From Polaribacter sp. (GTDB lineage Bacteria > Bacteroidota > Bacteroidia > Flavobacteriales > Flavobacteriaceae), in assembly GCA_028343155.1 (NCBI GenBank), contig JAOLXX010000015.1, forward strand, positions 1 to 64,000: a DNA stretch of 64,000 nucleotides, given 5' to 3'. A program made the position numbers and the translations under genes. How positions within the stretch are numbered: the stretch's first letter is position 1; each line of letters begins with the position of its first letter. The notes beneath the pieces were generated by a model. The model did not search any database. It had not been told where the DNA came from and worked only from the letters and a program-made list of their open reading frames with translations. This document shows, in pieces, positions 1-9,177 of this stretch.

Positions 1-57
1 AAAGGGAGTTTTAAAAACCATTGAAATTTAATACATTTACAAGAATAAGATTATTAG

Positions 58-1080
58 ATGATAAAACTCACAGAATCACGACCTATTTTGAAAATTCAAT
101 CACTTTGTATACTTGCTTTTTTGATGCTATTTTCATCCCTTAAAGCGCAAGAAGATTTAAAAATACCACCCGCTTTAAAAAAAGGAGATACGATTGCTAT
201 TGTAGCGCCTGCAGGAATTTTAAAATACCGAGAAGCGGCTATAAAAAAAGCAAGAGAATTGTTAGAGAGCTGGGGATTGAACGTTATTCTAGGTCAGCAT
301 TTATTCAACCAAAATCATCATTTCTCGGGTACAGATCGAGAAAGGGCCGCCGATTTTCAAAAAGCATTAGACAACCCAAACATTAAAGCAATTTGGGCAG
401 CTAGAGGCGGTTATGGCTCTGTAAGAATTTTAGATAAACTCAATTTTACAAAATTTATAGATAGCCCAAAATGGATCATTGGCTATTCTGACATCACGGC
501 GTTTCACAATCATATTCATAATCTGGGCTTCGCTACCATTCACGGAATGATGGCAACCAGTTTAGAACAAAAACCAACAGAAATTATTGAAACCATTTTA
601 AGTTTTAAGAAGGCACTTTTTGGGGAAGAATTAGGGTATACAATTCCTAGTTCAACCTACAATAGAAAGGTTTCTGTAAAAAAAATACAAGGACAGTTAA
701 TAGGAGGAAACCTTTCTATTCTAACCGCTATGTTAGGTTCTAATAGTGCGCTTTCAACTGATGGAAAAATTTTATTTATTGAAGAAATCGGGGAATATAA
801 ATATTCGATTGACAGAATGTTACAAAGCCTAAAACGTGCTGGGTATTTTAAAAATGTAAAAGCAGTAATTATTGGGACTCTATCTTCGATAAAAAAGAAT
901 TCCACAAAATGGGGAAGTACTGTCGAACAATTAATTTTAAATGTTGTTCCAGCAGCCATTCCTGTTTTATTTGATTTTCCTGCCGGTCATGAAGCTGACA
1001 ATAGGGCATTAATTTTTGGGGAAAATATTCAACTAGTAATCGGTAGTGGCAATATAGAATCAAGTCTAAAATTTGACTAG
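58..1080 (+). CDS. LD-carboxypeptidase (peptidase S66 family)
   Basis: Serine peptidase of the LdcA/S66 family, which removes the terminal D-Ala from tetrapeptide stems during peptidoglycan recycling. The 340-residue protein starts with a hydrophobic segment (about 15-30) ending in LKAQ, so export to the periplasm is likely, unlike cytoplasmic E. coli LdcA. The family's catalytic triad is visible: Ser144 in GYSDIT, Glu242 in FIEEIGE and His311 in PAGHEAD. The conserved start IPPALKKGDTIAIVAPAG also fits. The next gene, yraN, begins 32 bases downstream behind its own -7 box. Family assignment is secure; the exact peptide substrate is inferred. Confidence 0.93.
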   Translation: MIKLTESRPILKIQSLCILAFLMLFSSLKAQEDLKIPPALKKGDTIAIVAPAGILKYREAAIKKARELLESWGLNVILGQHLFNQNHHFSGTDRERAADFQKALDNPNIKAIWAARGGYGSVRILDKLNFTKFIDSPKWIIGYSDITAFHNHIHNLGFATIHGMMATSLEQKPTEIIETILSFKKALFGEELGYTIPSSTYNRKVSVKKIQGQLIGGNLSILTAMLGSNSALSTDGKILFIEEIGEYKYSIDRMLQSLKRAGYFKNVKAVIIGTLSSIKKNSTKWGSTVEQLILNVVPAAIPVLFDFPAGHEADNRALIFGENIQLVIGSGNIESSLKFD

Positions 1081-1085
1081 GTTTT

Positions 1086-1093
1086 TAACTTTG
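1086..1093 (+). promoter_or_regulatory. Bacteroidetes -7 promoter box for yraN
   Basis: TAACTTTG matches the Bacteroidetes -7 consensus TAnnTTTG and lies 19 bases before the yraN ATG. No TTG element is seen at the usual 17-23 base spacing upstream. Confidence 0.5.
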
Positions 1094-1112
1094 CTACCTT
1101 CAAACTAAAATC

Positions 1113-1472
1113 ATGGCAGAACACAATGAACTTGGTAAAAAAGGAGAAGAATTGGCCATCGCTTTTTTGATAGAAAACGATTATAAAATTCTTGAAAAAA
1201 ACTACCGCTATTTAAAAGCGGAAGTAGATATTATTGCCCAAAAAGGAACTGTTTTAGCTGTTGTTGAAGTAAAAACGAGAAGCACGGATTATTTTGGAGA
1301 CCCTCAAGATTTTGTAAATCCTAAAAAAATAAAATTACTGCTTTCTGCTATTGACTATTATGTGATAAAAAAAGAGTTAGAGGTCGAAGTTCGTTTTGAT
1401 ATTATTGCGATTATCCATAAAAATAAGACCACAAAAATTGAGCATATAGAAGATGCCTTTCTACACTTTTAA
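1113..1472 (+). CDS. YraN/UPF0102 family protein
   Basis: Small protein (119 residues) of the UPF0102/YraN family, which has a predicted restriction-endonuclease-like fold and no firmly established role. The family core is visible: GKKGEELA near the N-terminus, then KAEVDIIA and VVEVKTRS, which supply the acidic residues and the Lys of a PD-(D/E)xK-like centre. Length is normal for the family. It is transcribed with the upstream carboxypeptidase gene or from the TAACTTTG box in the gap, and faces the TlpA-like gene convergently. Nuclease activity is inferred from the fold only. Confidence 0.9.
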   Translation: MAEHNELGKKGEELAIAFLIENDYKILEKNYRYLKAEVDIIAQKGTVLAVVEVKTRSTDYFGDPQDFVNPKKIKLLLSAIDYYVIKKELEVEVRFDIIAIIHKNKTTKIEHIEDAFLHF

Positions 1473-1506
1473 AATAGCTCATCGTGTTGAACAACAATAA
1501 AAAGGG

Positions 1507-2874
1507 TTACTGAAATTGATCTACAATTTCCTTTAAATCTTTGAATTCATAAGGTCTTGCAATAATTTTTTTATCAGCATCTAAAATAAAAAAGTCAGGA
1601 GTAGAATTTATAGCATAGGTAGTAACTATTTTATTTTTCCATTTATTTAATCCAAGAACATGGTGCCAATTAGGCAAGTCTTGTTTCATTTTTTTCCATT
1701 TAAAATCTTTTTTTTCTAAGGCATAAGCAATCACCGAAATGTCTGGTTTTCCTTTTAGGTATTTATATAATTTAGGGATTGCTTTTAAACAATGAGAACA
1801 GGCTGTGCTCCAAAAAACCAATACATAATTCTTCGCTTCATTTAAGTCTGACAATTTAATTGGTTTCCCATTTTCTTCCCATGAAAAATCTGGAGCAATT
1901 CTACCTACTTCAACAGATAAAAGGGCTAATTTTTGGGATTTAAATTTAGCGTCTTGTAGAGAAATCGGAAGGGTACTGTAATAATGGTTGAATAATTCAT
2001 CTACAATTTCTATATTTTTAAGGCTTTCAAATTGTGTAATTAAGAATTCTACTACCTCTTTTTTAAAAGCTGTATTGGTCACTTTAGCAAATACATTTTT
2101 TAGTGACTCTTTGTACAAATCCTGTTGTGTTTTTTTATCATCTGAAGTATTCAAATAAAAAATATAATCAGAAATTTTAGAAAATAAAAAAGGAGAATTT
2201 AAAAGTGTTTTATCAGAAAAATCTACAGCATCGAAAAATGAACTTGTAAGATATTCCCTGTAGTTCTCTGGAGATGAAAAAATGGCTGGCGAATTATTTA
2301 TTGAAGAGGCCTTTATAAAAGGTGCGATGTAGGTTCCCTTGTTGCGCTTTAAAAATTTTTCTTGGATACGATTCACTTTATCGTACGCTTCTTTATATGC
2401 AAGTGATAGCGCTGCATCAACATTTTTAAGACCGAGAACCTGTATGGAGTCTAGTTGACTTTGTGCTTCAAATATAGCAATTTGATACCTTACGTATTCT
2501 ATATTCTCTTTCGACTCTGAAAACGAAAGTGTTTCAAAAGGATTGTTTGGGTTAAAATTAAAAGAAACATTTTCTTTATTGTAAATAAAATCAACATAAC
2601 CTGTACCTTCTATATTATAAGTTGTCCTATAGGTGCCCTTTGCTGCTTTCTCTGGCAGTAAAAATTGAAAATTACTTACTATTATTTGCTTTCCATCAAC
2701 AGTAACTGTGTCTTTTTTTATGGTTGTATTTTGAACAAATACTTGTTGATCACCTTCAGTTTTGTATAGAATGATCCAATCACTTTCTAAAGCAGGTTGT
2801 ATTGTGCCTTTTATCGTATTTTGTGCATTTGAAACCGTAGAAATTAAAATTAGTATCGCAATTAATTTTTTCAT
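1507..2874 (-). CDS. TlpA-like thioredoxin-fold protein, exported
   Basis: Periplasmic thiol-disulfide protein of 455 residues. Residues 1-17 form a signal peptide (MKKLIAILILISTVSNA). A long N-terminal region of about 320 residues has no recognised catalytic motif and resembles the accessory domain on many Bacteroidetes TlpA proteins. The C-terminal thioredoxin domain carries the active site CSHC at 359-362 and a cis-proline in STP at 426. The motif suggests reduction or exchange of disulfides in exported proteins. It stands alone, convergent with yraN. The partner protein is unknown. Confidence 0.87.
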   Translation of the reverse strand: MKKLIAILILISTVSNAQNTIKGTIQPALESDWIILYKTEGDQQVFVQNTTIKKDTVTVDGKQIIVSNFQFLLPEKAAKGTYRTTYNIEGTGYVDFIYNKENVSFNFNPNNPFETLSFSESKENIEYVRYQIAIFEAQSQLDSIQVLGLKNVDAALSLAYKEAYDKVNRIQEKFLKRNKGTYIAPFIKASSINNSPAIFSSPENYREYLTSSFFDAVDFSDKTLLNSPFLFSKISDYIFYLNTSDDKKTQQDLYKESLKNVFAKVTNTAFKKEVVEFLITQFESLKNIEIVDELFNHYYSTLPISLQDAKFKSQKLALLSVEVGRIAPDFSWEENGKPIKLSDLNEAKNYVLVFWSTACSHCLKAIPKLYKYLKGKPDISVIAYALEKKDFKWKKMKQDLPNWHHVLGLNKWKNKIVTTYAINSTPDFFILDADKKIIARPYEFKDLKEIVDQFQ

Positions 2875-2920
2875 TTTCTTTTAATAGCTTTTTATCAATA
2901 AATGTACTAAAATGAGTGTA

Positions 2921-3274
2921 TCAAAAATAAGACAACTCTTCAAAATAATTAATAACAGCCTCTTTCATGAGTACAGTCTGCTCACCAGGCTTTAAATTTG
3001 GAAGTTCTGTTAGTGTTTTATAATGTGGCCAACCGTCGTCGTCAAAAAAATCAAATTCATAATAACCATAAGGCTCTAACAATTTGCAAATTGCAATGTG
3101 CATTAGGTTTACTTTCTCATCTTTATTAAATTCTCGATGACATTGTCCTAATTCTTGTACACCCACTAAATAGATAATTCCATCCATATTTAATTCGTCT
3201 CCTTCCGCAAATTGATTCGTTAATTTAAGAATTAACGAATCCCATTTTTCTTTTAATGTGATTATTTTTGGCAT
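2921..3274 (-). CDS. Conserved hypothetical protein, 117 aa
   Basis: Not recognised beyond being a typical small flavobacterial conserved protein. It is soluble, acidic and without signal peptide or membrane segment; an acidic-aromatic stretch (YYEFDFFDDDGWPHY) stands out near the middle. I chose the internal ATG at MPKIITLKEKW. A further 13 upstream codons are open but would extend to within 10 bases of the divergent open frame, and they look like leader sequence. The cvpA gene runs divergently. No function is proposed. Confidence 0.65.
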   Translation of the reverse strand: MPKIITLKEKWDSLILKLTNQFAEGDELNMDGIIYLVGVQELGQCHREFNKDEKVNLMHIAICKLLEPYGYYEFDFFDDDGWPHYKTLTELPNLKPGEQTVLMKEAVINYFEELSYF

Positions 3275-3358
3275 ACTATTTATTTTATTGAGCTGTAAAG
3301 ATACGACTGACATTTTTAAATCGTGAAAAAAATATGTAGGTTTGAAAAAAAAAGTTTT

Positions 3359-3874
3359 ATGAACGTTTTTGATATTATTATAGCCGCTTTACTACTTTTC
3401 GGATTTGTTCGTGGGTTAATGAAAGGACTTTTTGTTGAGGTTTCTTCCTTGGCTGCTTTAATAGGAGGTATTTATGGAGCCATTCATTTCTCATACTTTA
3501 GTGAGAATTTTTTAAAAACATATGTTTCTTGGGATGAAGAATATATTTCTTTGGCCGCATTTGCAATCACTTTTGTTATCATCATCATTGTGATTGCTTT
3601 GATCGGAAAAACGCTTACAAAATTAGCGGATTTTGCATCTTTAGGGATTATCAATAAAATATTAGGTGGTGTATTTGGGGGTTTAAAAATAGGATTAATA
3701 TTGAGTATCCTGTTTATTTTCTTCGGAAAAATGAATGATACAATTCCTTTTATAAAAAAAGAAACTTTAGATACATCTATTTTATACGAACCTGTTAAGA
3801 AAATAGCGCCAACTATCTTTCCTTCAATTATAAAAGAAGAAACCCAAAAAGAATACAGTTTAGAAAATTTATAG
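3359..3874 (+). CDS. CvpA family membrane protein
   Basis: Inner-membrane protein of the CvpA family, 171 residues. It opens with NVFDIIIAALLLFGFVRGL, typical of the family, and has four predicted hydrophobic helices with the GLIKGL-like signature (GLMKGLF) after the first. CvpA homologues are linked to colicin V production, purF operons and envelope stress tolerance, but the biochemical role is not settled. The upstream GTG at 3323 would add 12 basic residues absent from the family pattern, so the ATG at 3359 is preferred. Confidence 0.85.
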   Translation: MNVFDIIIAALLLFGFVRGLMKGLFVEVSSLAALIGGIYGAIHFSYFSENFLKTYVSWDEEYISLAAFAITFVIIIIVIALIGKTLTKLADFASLGIINKILGGVFGGLKIGLILSILFIFFGKMNDTIPFIKKETLDTSILYEPVKKIAPTIFPSIIKEETQKEYSLENL

Positions 3875-4101
3875 ATAACTTTTCTAATAATTCAATTTCT
3901 CCCTATAAATTTAAAAATATTTTTCTGAGCGATGTTTTATATCTTTTAAAAACACCAAGCAATACACATTACATTTCTGGCTGAATAATCACTTAAAAAG
4001 GCAAAAAAACACCTCCAAAAAGCAACGAGCCTTTCGAAGGTAATTATTGTGCGTGTCTTTTTTTTTTAAGAGTTAAGGGCTTATGTAATGTTCCGAATAA
4101 G

Positions 4102-4848
4102 TTACTTTTTATTTGCCTCTTTAATATACTTTTCTAAAGCCATTGTCATAGAAGGAGTTTCAGGAGAAGGTGCAACAATATTACACTTTAAACCAGCTTC
4201 TGTAACAGCTTTCACAGTAGAGTTTCCAAAAGCTGCAATTCTTGTTTCTTTTTGTTGAAAGTTAGGAAAGTTTTTAAGCAGTGATTTGATACCGGATGGG
4301 CTAAAAAAGACCAAGACGTCATAAAAAACATTTTCTAAATCTGATAAATCACTAACCACAGTTCTGTATAAATCTAATCGGGTCCAGTTTACCTCTAATT
4401 TATCTAGTTCATTAGGAATTAAAGGTTTTAATTTGTCTGAACATGGGAGTAAAAATTGTTCAGATTTATGTTTCTTAATTAGTTTTGCTAAATCAGGAAA
4501 TGTTCTGGTACCTATATAAATTTTACGTTTTCTGTACACTACATATTTTTGTAAATAAAAAGCAACAGCTTCAGATTGACAAAAGTATTTCATAGTGTCT
4601 GGCACTTTGAAACGCATTTCTTCAGCAATTCTAAAAAAATGATCTACAGCATTTCTACTTGTTAAAATAATCGCAGTAAAACTCGTTAAGTCAACTTTAT
4701 CTCCTCTTACTTCTTTAACAGAGATTCCTTCTATATGAATAAAAGGTCTAAAATCTATCTTTACTTTTTGCTTATCACACAAGTCAAAATAGGGAGATGT
4801 TTCTGTCTTTGGTTCTGGTTGAGATACTAAAATCGTTTTCACTTTCAT
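4102..4848 (-). CDS. hemD: Uroporphyrinogen-III synthase
   Basis: Cyclises hydroxymethylbilane to uroporphyrinogen III in haem and sirohaem synthesis. The 248-residue protein has the two-domain HemD layout with weak overall conservation. Recognisable elements are ILTSRNAVDHFF (first domain), the interdomain region with YIGTRTFPDL, and the C-terminal FFSPSGIKSLL and IAAFGNSTVKA, where Ser and Thr residues contact substrate in known structures. It lies 17 bases downstream of the DUF4271 membrane protein gene, a pairing common in Flavobacteria. Assignment rests on these motifs and context. Confidence 0.88.
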   Translation of the reverse strand: MKVKTILVSQPEPKTETSPYFDLCDKQKVKIDFRPFIHIEGISVKEVRGDKVDLTSFTAIILTSRNAVDHFFRIAEEMRFKVPDTMKYFCQSEAVAFYLQKYVVYRKRKIYIGTRTFPDLAKLIKKHKSEQFLLPCSDKLKPLIPNELDKLEVNWTRLDLYRTVVSDLSDLENVFYDVLVFFSPSGIKSLLKNFPNFQQKETRIAAFGNSTVKAVTEAGLKCNIVAPSPETPSMTMALEKYIKEANKK

Positions 4849-4865
4849 ATGCTTTCTTTTTCTTG

Positions 4866-5507
4866 TTAAAACAGCAACTTAAACAATATAAGTAGCGGTA
4901 CTATTTCGAAGGCGCAAAGGTACAAAATAAAATAAAACAACTCATTAAACACCAACTTTTTATTATTAATCACATGTATTAGAAAACAAAATGAAAATAA
5001 TACACCTGAAAAATAAATTAAAAAAGGGGTGTTTAATTTCGAATACTCAACTAAAACAAGACCTATTAGTAAAATAAATGAAACAGCATATAAATAACAT
5101 GACTTAGAAATTAAAAAGAATTTTACTTGTTTGTCTATCTTAAGTAGGAAAGAGATTAAAAATTCTAAAAGCCATTTGCTAGCGAAATAAGAAAAAACGA
5201 GAGCAAAAATGATCGTAAAAGTATAAAAACCTTGCAAAATAGCATCCGTATAAAATAATACTATTTTATAAACTAAGAGGGATAGGACTGTCATTGAAAA
5301 GAGAAAAATAAAACCCTGAAATAGATTAAAAAAAGGGTGATTATCTTCAATTTCTTTTTCAATAAAACTAGTGTTCATTATAGAGAAAGCATTTCCTTTT
5401 AATCTTTTAGCACTCAAACCTTTTAAAAGAAAAACAAAGGCAAACAAAATCACCAATAATAAGGTAATCCAATTCGTTTCCGTTATGGTTCTTTCTAATG
5501 CTTGCAC
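4866..5507 (-). CDS. DUF4271 membrane protein
   Basis: Integral membrane protein of 213 residues with about six hydrophobic segments and no catalytic motif I can name. It matches the DUF4271 family, which in Flavobacteria regularly sits just upstream of hemD and divergent from the polyprenol-mannose synthase gene, as here. The start codon is GTG (5507). The gene probably forms a two-gene transcript with hemD. Function is unknown; a link to haem synthesis rests on gene order alone. Confidence 0.75.
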   Translation of the reverse strand: MQALERTITETNWITLLLVILFAFVFLLKGLSAKRLKGNAFSIMNTSFIEKEIEDNHPFFNLFQGFIFLFSMTVLSLLVYKIVLFYTDAILQGFYTFTIIFALVFSYFASKWLLEFLISFLLKIDKQVKFFLISKSCYLYAVSFILLIGLVLVEYSKLNTPFLIYFSGVLFSFCFLIHVINNKKLVFNELFYFILYLCAFEIVPLLILFKLLF

Positions 5508-5555
5508 CTTTTATCGTTTTGCTGAGATTAAAACAAAATTAGTAATTAAATAATG

Positions 5556-5563
5556 TATATTTG
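5556..5563 (+). promoter_or_regulatory. -7 promoter box for the GT2-pyrC operon
   Basis: TATATTTG fits TAnnTTTG and is placed 26 bases before the ATG of the glycosyltransferase gene. No clear TTG partner is seen upstream. Confidence 0.5.
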
Positions 5564-5589
5564 TCTTCTTACTACATGAAATTTAATTT

Positions 5590-6312
5590 ATGTCAGACGC
5601 GTTAGTCATTATCCCTACATATAATGAAAAAGAGAATATAGAAGTCATCATAAGAGCTACTTTTAATCAAAAAAAAGAGTTTCATATTTTGGTAGTTGAC
5701 GATAATTCTCCCGATGGAACTTCAGAAATTGTAGAAAACTTAATTGCAGAATTCCCAAATCAACTTTTTTTAGAAAAAAGACCAGGCAAAACTGGTATAG
5801 GAACGGCCTATATTCATGGTTTTAAGTGGGCAATCGCAGAGAAATATGAGTATATCATAGAAATGGATGCTGATTTTTCTCACAATCCAAAAGATTTAAT
5901 TCGCCTCTATAATGCTTGTAAAAAAGAGGGGGGAGATGTTGCTGTTGGTTCTAGATATTTAGACAATCAAGTAAATGTTGTTAATTGGAATATAAAAAGA
6001 TTATTACTTTCCTATTTTGCTTCAAAATATGTGCGTTTTATAACTAGAATTCCACTTTTTGATACAACAGCAGGTTTTGTTTGTTGGAAAAAAGAGGTAT
6101 TGGAAAAAATCCAATTGGACAAAATAAAATTTATAGGTTACGCTTTTCAGATAGAAATGAAATTCAAAGCATGGAAGCACGGCTTTAATATCAAAGAAGT
6201 GTCTATTGTTTTTACAGACAGAACATTAGGGGTTTCAAAAATGAATGGGAACATCATTTATGAAGCCTTATTTGGAGTGATTAAAATGAAGTTAAAAGGA
6301 GTAGCAAAATAA
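5590..6312 (+). CDS. Polyprenol monophosphomannose synthase (GT2)
   Basis: GT-A fold glycosyltransferase of the DPM1 type, which moves mannose from GDP-mannose to a polyprenyl phosphate at the cytoplasmic face of the membrane. The 240-residue length fits the soluble DPM1 form without C-terminal membrane helices. Motifs: VIIPTYNEKENI at the N-terminus, the nucleotide-binding VVDDNSPDGT (Asp37-Asp38) and the metal-binding DAD at 93-95. In Bacteroidetes the lipid-linked mannose may feed protein O-glycosylation. It is the first gene of a run with pyrC and a DUF4296 lipoprotein; only 7 bases separate it from pyrC. Confidence 0.9.
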   Translation: MSDALVIIPTYNEKENIEVIIRATFNQKKEFHILVVDDNSPDGTSEIVENLIAEFPNQLFLEKRPGKTGIGTAYIHGFKWAIAEKYEYIIEMDADFSHNPKDLIRLYNACKKEGGDVAVGSRYLDNQVNVVNWNIKRLLLSYFASKYVRFITRIPLFDTTAGFVCWKKEVLEKIQLDKIKFIGYAFQIEMKFKAWKHGFNIKEVSIVFTDRTLGVSKMNGNIIYEALFGVIKMKLKGVAK

Positions 6313-6319
6313 AAGATAC

Positions 6320-7657
6320 ATGAGTTCATATTTAATAAAAAATGCAAAAATTGTAAATGAAAACAACATTTTCTTAGGTGATGTTTTGATTGAAAATGAA
6401 ATTATAAAATTAATTTCTTCGAAAATAAATTTAACAGAAAATATTGAGATCATAGATGCAAAAGGAAAGTTTTTAATTCCTGGTTTTATAGACGATCAAG
6501 TTCATTTTAGAGAACCTGGTTTAACACACAAAGCAACTATTGCTTCAGAAAGTAGAGCTGCTGTTGCTGGCGGAATTACAACTTTTATTGAAATGCCAAA
6601 TACAGTTCCGCAAGCGACAACCCAAGATTTATTGGAAGAGAAATTTGAAATTGCAGCGGCAGATTCGTATGCAAACTATTCTTTTATGTTTGGTGGCACG
6701 AACGATAATTTAGAGGAATTACTAAAAACAGACCCTAAAAAAGTAGCGGGTATTAAATTATTTTTAGGCTCTTCTACAGGTAACATGTTGGTAGATAATC
6801 AAGTTGTCTTAGAAAAAATTTTCTCGTCAACTAAAATGATTATCTCTGTCCATTGTGAAGATGAAGCAACCATCAAAAAAAATACGGCAGCGCATATTGA
6901 AAAATACGGTGATGCGATACCGTTAAAATACCATCCAATTATCAGAAGTGAAGAAGCTTGTTATTTATCGTCATCCAAGGCAATTGAATTGGCAAAAAAG
7001 ACAGGTGCAAGATTGCATGTTTTTCATTTGTCAACAGAAAAAGAAACACACCTTTTTAGAAATGACATTCCTTTAGAAGAAAAACAAATTACATCAGAAG
7101 TTTGTGTGCATCATTTGTGGTTTTCTAATAAAGATTATGAAGAAAAAGGAACGCATATAAAATGGAATCCTGCTGTAAAAACAGAAAAAGATAGACTGGG
7201 TTTATGGAAAGCGCTGTTAGATGATAGAATCGATGTTTTGGCAACAGATCATGCGCCGCATACCCTTGAAGAAAAAACAAATGTATACACAAAAGCACCT
7301 AGTGGAGGTCCATTGGTACAACATGCCATTATTGCTCTTTTGGAAAAAGTAAAAGAAGGAGTGATTCCGATTGAAAAATTAGTTGAAAAAATGAGTCATA
7401 ATCCTGCTAAATTATTTCAAATTGAAAAAAGAGGTTTCATCAGAGAAGGCTATTTTGCAGACTTAGTATTAATTGACACGAAAAAATCACAAACCGTTTC
7501 TAAAGACAATATCTTATACAAATGTGGGTGGTCTCCTTTTGAAGGAACGACATTTTCTTCTACCATAACACATACATTTGTAAATGGAAACTTACTTTAT
7601 AACAAGGGTGTTTTTAATGATGAAATTAAAGGAAAACGGATCACTTTTAATCGCTAA
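6320..7657 (+). CDS. pyrC: Dihydroorotase
   Basis: Amidohydrolase of 445 residues that interconverts carbamoyl-aspartate and dihydroorotate in pyrimidine synthesis. Visible motifs: DDQVHFREPG (residues 58-67), KLFLGSSTGNM with the candidate carboxylated lysine, VHCEDE, VFHLST, and ATDHAPH with the catalytic Asp. The usual first histidine of the HxH metal pair is Gln60, with only His62 kept; this replacement is, to my knowledge, shared by other Bacteroidetes dihydroorotases. The stop is followed after one base by the next start, so the two genes are tightly coupled. Confidence 0.93.
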   Translation: MSSYLIKNAKIVNENNIFLGDVLIENEIIKLISSKINLTENIEIIDAKGKFLIPGFIDDQVHFREPGLTHKATIASESRAAVAGGITTFIEMPNTVPQATTQDLLEEKFEIAAADSYANYSFMFGGTNDNLEELLKTDPKKVAGIKLFLGSSTGNMLVDNQVVLEKIFSSTKMIISVHCEDEATIKKNTAAHIEKYGDAIPLKYHPIIRSEEACYLSSSKAIELAKKTGARLHVFHLSTEKETHLFRNDIPLEEKQITSEVCVHHLWFSNKDYEEKGTHIKWNPAVKTEKDRLGLWKALLDDRIDVLATDHAPHTLEEKTNVYTKAPSGGPLVQHAIIALLEKVKEGVIPIEKLVEKMSHNPAKLFQIEKRGFIREGYFADLVLIDTKKSQTVSKDNILYKCGWSPFEGTTFSSTITHTFVNGNLLYNKGVFNDEIKGKRITFNR

Positions 7658-7658
7658 C

Positions 7659-8102
7659 ATGATGAAATTAAGCTCCATATTTATTTTTATCTTTTTAGTT
7701 TCTTGCACTAGCAATACTATCTTTAAGAAACCAGAAGACTTAATTCCTAAAGACACAATGAGTCTTTTAATGCAAGACATGATGATTGCTTCTTCTGCTA
7801 AATTTGTGAAAAATAAAAAGCTGCAAAAAAGAATTAATTATATGGCTTTTGTTTATGAAAAATATAAAATAGATAGTATTCGTTTTCAAAAAAGCAACTT
7901 TTACTACACTTCTAAAATCGATTTGTACGAAGAAATTATAACTGATGCAAAAAAAGGATTAGAAGTAAAAAAAGAATTTTACAAGAAAATAAAAAGCACT
8001 TTAGATTCTATTAAAAAGGATGCTAACAAAAAATCTAAAATAAATGTAAATACGATAAAAAGGGATATCATTTTAGACACTCTTAAAACCATTATTAAAT
8101 AA
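7659..8102 (+). CDS. DUF4296 lipoprotein
   Basis: Small lipoprotein of 147 residues. The N-terminal hydrophobic stretch ends in a lipobox LVSC, giving a lipidated Cys. The mature part is basic and helical, with PEDLIPKDTMSLLMQDMMIA near its start, which is the hallmark of DUF4296. The start chosen is the first of two ATG codons directly after the pyrC stop; an upstream frame reading into pyrC is ignored because the signal peptide starts here. This family usually accompanies pyrC in Flavobacteria. No function is known. Confidence 0.78.
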   Translation: MMKLSSIFIFIFLVSCTSNTIFKKPEDLIPKDTMSLLMQDMMIASSAKFVKNKKLQKRINYMAFVYEKYKIDSIRFQKSNFYYTSKIDLYEEIITDAKKGLEVKKEFYKKIKSTLDSIKKDANKKSKINVNTIKRDIILDTLKTIIK

Positions 8103-8104
8103 AA

Positions 8105-9115
8105 TTATTGTGGAACGTTATTCCTATAATTTTCACAAACTTCTTGTACAACATCCTCAATTTTCTCAAACTGAAAGTTCAAACTTTTTTCAATTTTTTG
8201 GGATGAATATTTAGAAATTGAATGTGCACTTCTTGCAGAATATTTAGTTAAAAAAGGGGCGTTCCCTGTAAATCGAGACAACAAACTAGAAATTCTCCAA
8301 AAGAATTCTGTTTGCCATGATTTTATTTTTTTTGAAGGTGGCTTTTTACCAAAAGCAACGGCTATTAAAAAGAAAATTTCTTTGAATGATTTATTCTCGG
8401 AAACTAAAATAAAACGTTCGTTTTCTATTTCAGAATTCATCAATAAAACCATTGATTTCACCACATCTTTTACACCTACAAAACCTGTAATTCCTTCTGT
8501 ATAGTACTTAAATCCGTTATAGACTCGATAAAATAATTTTCCAGATCCCGTATTCCAAAAACTACTTCCTAAAATAATACCTGGATTAACGATTACTACG
8601 GAAACTCCTTCTTGACTTGCTCGCCAAATTTCCATTTCAGCACCTAACTTGGTAATGGAATATCCACTATTATCTTCCTGAGAATTCCATTCATTATCTT
8701 CAGTTATAACACCTCCGTTTAAAGAATTTCCAATAGAAGCTATGGAACCTACAAAGCAAATTTTATGAATTTTTGCAGCGATCGAAAGGTTTACAATTAT
8801 TGCGGTTCCATGAATATTCACTTTTCGCATTTCTCTGTAATCTTTTGGATTAAAAGAAATAAATGCTGCACAATGATATACTTTTTTAATTCCCAAAAAA
8901 GCAGGAATCATAGCAGGAACATCTGTAATGTCCGCTTTAAACCACTCTATGTTATTCATAAAGGAAGCTGCATCTCCATAAAAAGAGAAGACTTCTTTTA
9001 CTTTTTCTATTTTTTCTTCTGACCGATAAATAACGCGTACTTTCTCCTCATTTTTAATTAAATGATACAATAAATGAGCGCCAACCAAACCGGTTCCTCC
9101 TGTAACTAAAATCAT
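8105..9115 (-). CDS. NAD-dependent epimerase/dehydratase family protein
   Basis: Extended short-chain dehydrogenase of 336 residues. The N-terminal Rossmann fold has GGTGLVG at 6-12, and the catalytic pair YSITK places Tyr152 and Lys156 with a Ser in the preceding VGSIAS segment. The C-terminal half is the variable substrate domain. It resembles dihydroflavonol-4-reductase-like proteins common in Bacteroidetes, for which the substrate is mostly unknown. It converges with the DUF4296 gene and diverges from tyrS. The general class is sure; the substrate is not. Confidence 0.85.
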   Translation of the reverse strand: MILVTGGTGLVGAHLLYHLIKNEEKVRVIYRSEEKIEKVKEVFSFYGDAASFMNNIEWFKADITDVPAMIPAFLGIKKVYHCAAFISFNPKDYREMRKVNIHGTAIIVNLSIAAKIHKICFVGSIASIGNSLNGGVITEDNEWNSQEDNSGYSITKLGAEMEIWRASQEGVSVVIVNPGIILGSSFWNTGSGKLFYRVYNGFKYYTEGITGFVGVKDVVKSMVLLMNSEIENERFILVSENKSFKEIFFLIAVAFGKKPPSKKIKSWQTEFFWRISSLLSRFTGNAPFLTKYSARSAHSISKYSSQKIEKSLNFQFEKIEDVVQEVCENYRNNVPQ

Positions 9116-9148
9116 ACTACGAATTTAGTATATTTTGCTCGATAAAGT

Positions 9149-9156
9149 TATATTTG
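9149..9156 (+). promoter_or_regulatory. -7 promoter box for tyrS
   Basis: TATATTTG matches TAnnTTTG. A transcript beginning just after it makes the ATG at 9178 the natural start and excludes the upstream TTG at 9154, which falls inside the box. Confidence 0.5.
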
Positions 9157-9177
9157 CTCTCTGATAAACAGAAAACC

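Noticed and set aside
657-1063. Two minus-strand frames inside the LD-carboxypeptidase gene
   Set aside because: Both lie wholly within a gene with an intact catalytic triad and have no recognisable features.
3875-4101. AGCCTTTCGAAGG-containing stretch after cvpA as a terminator
   Set aside because: The possible stem is short and the T-run is some 25 bases away; not convincing.
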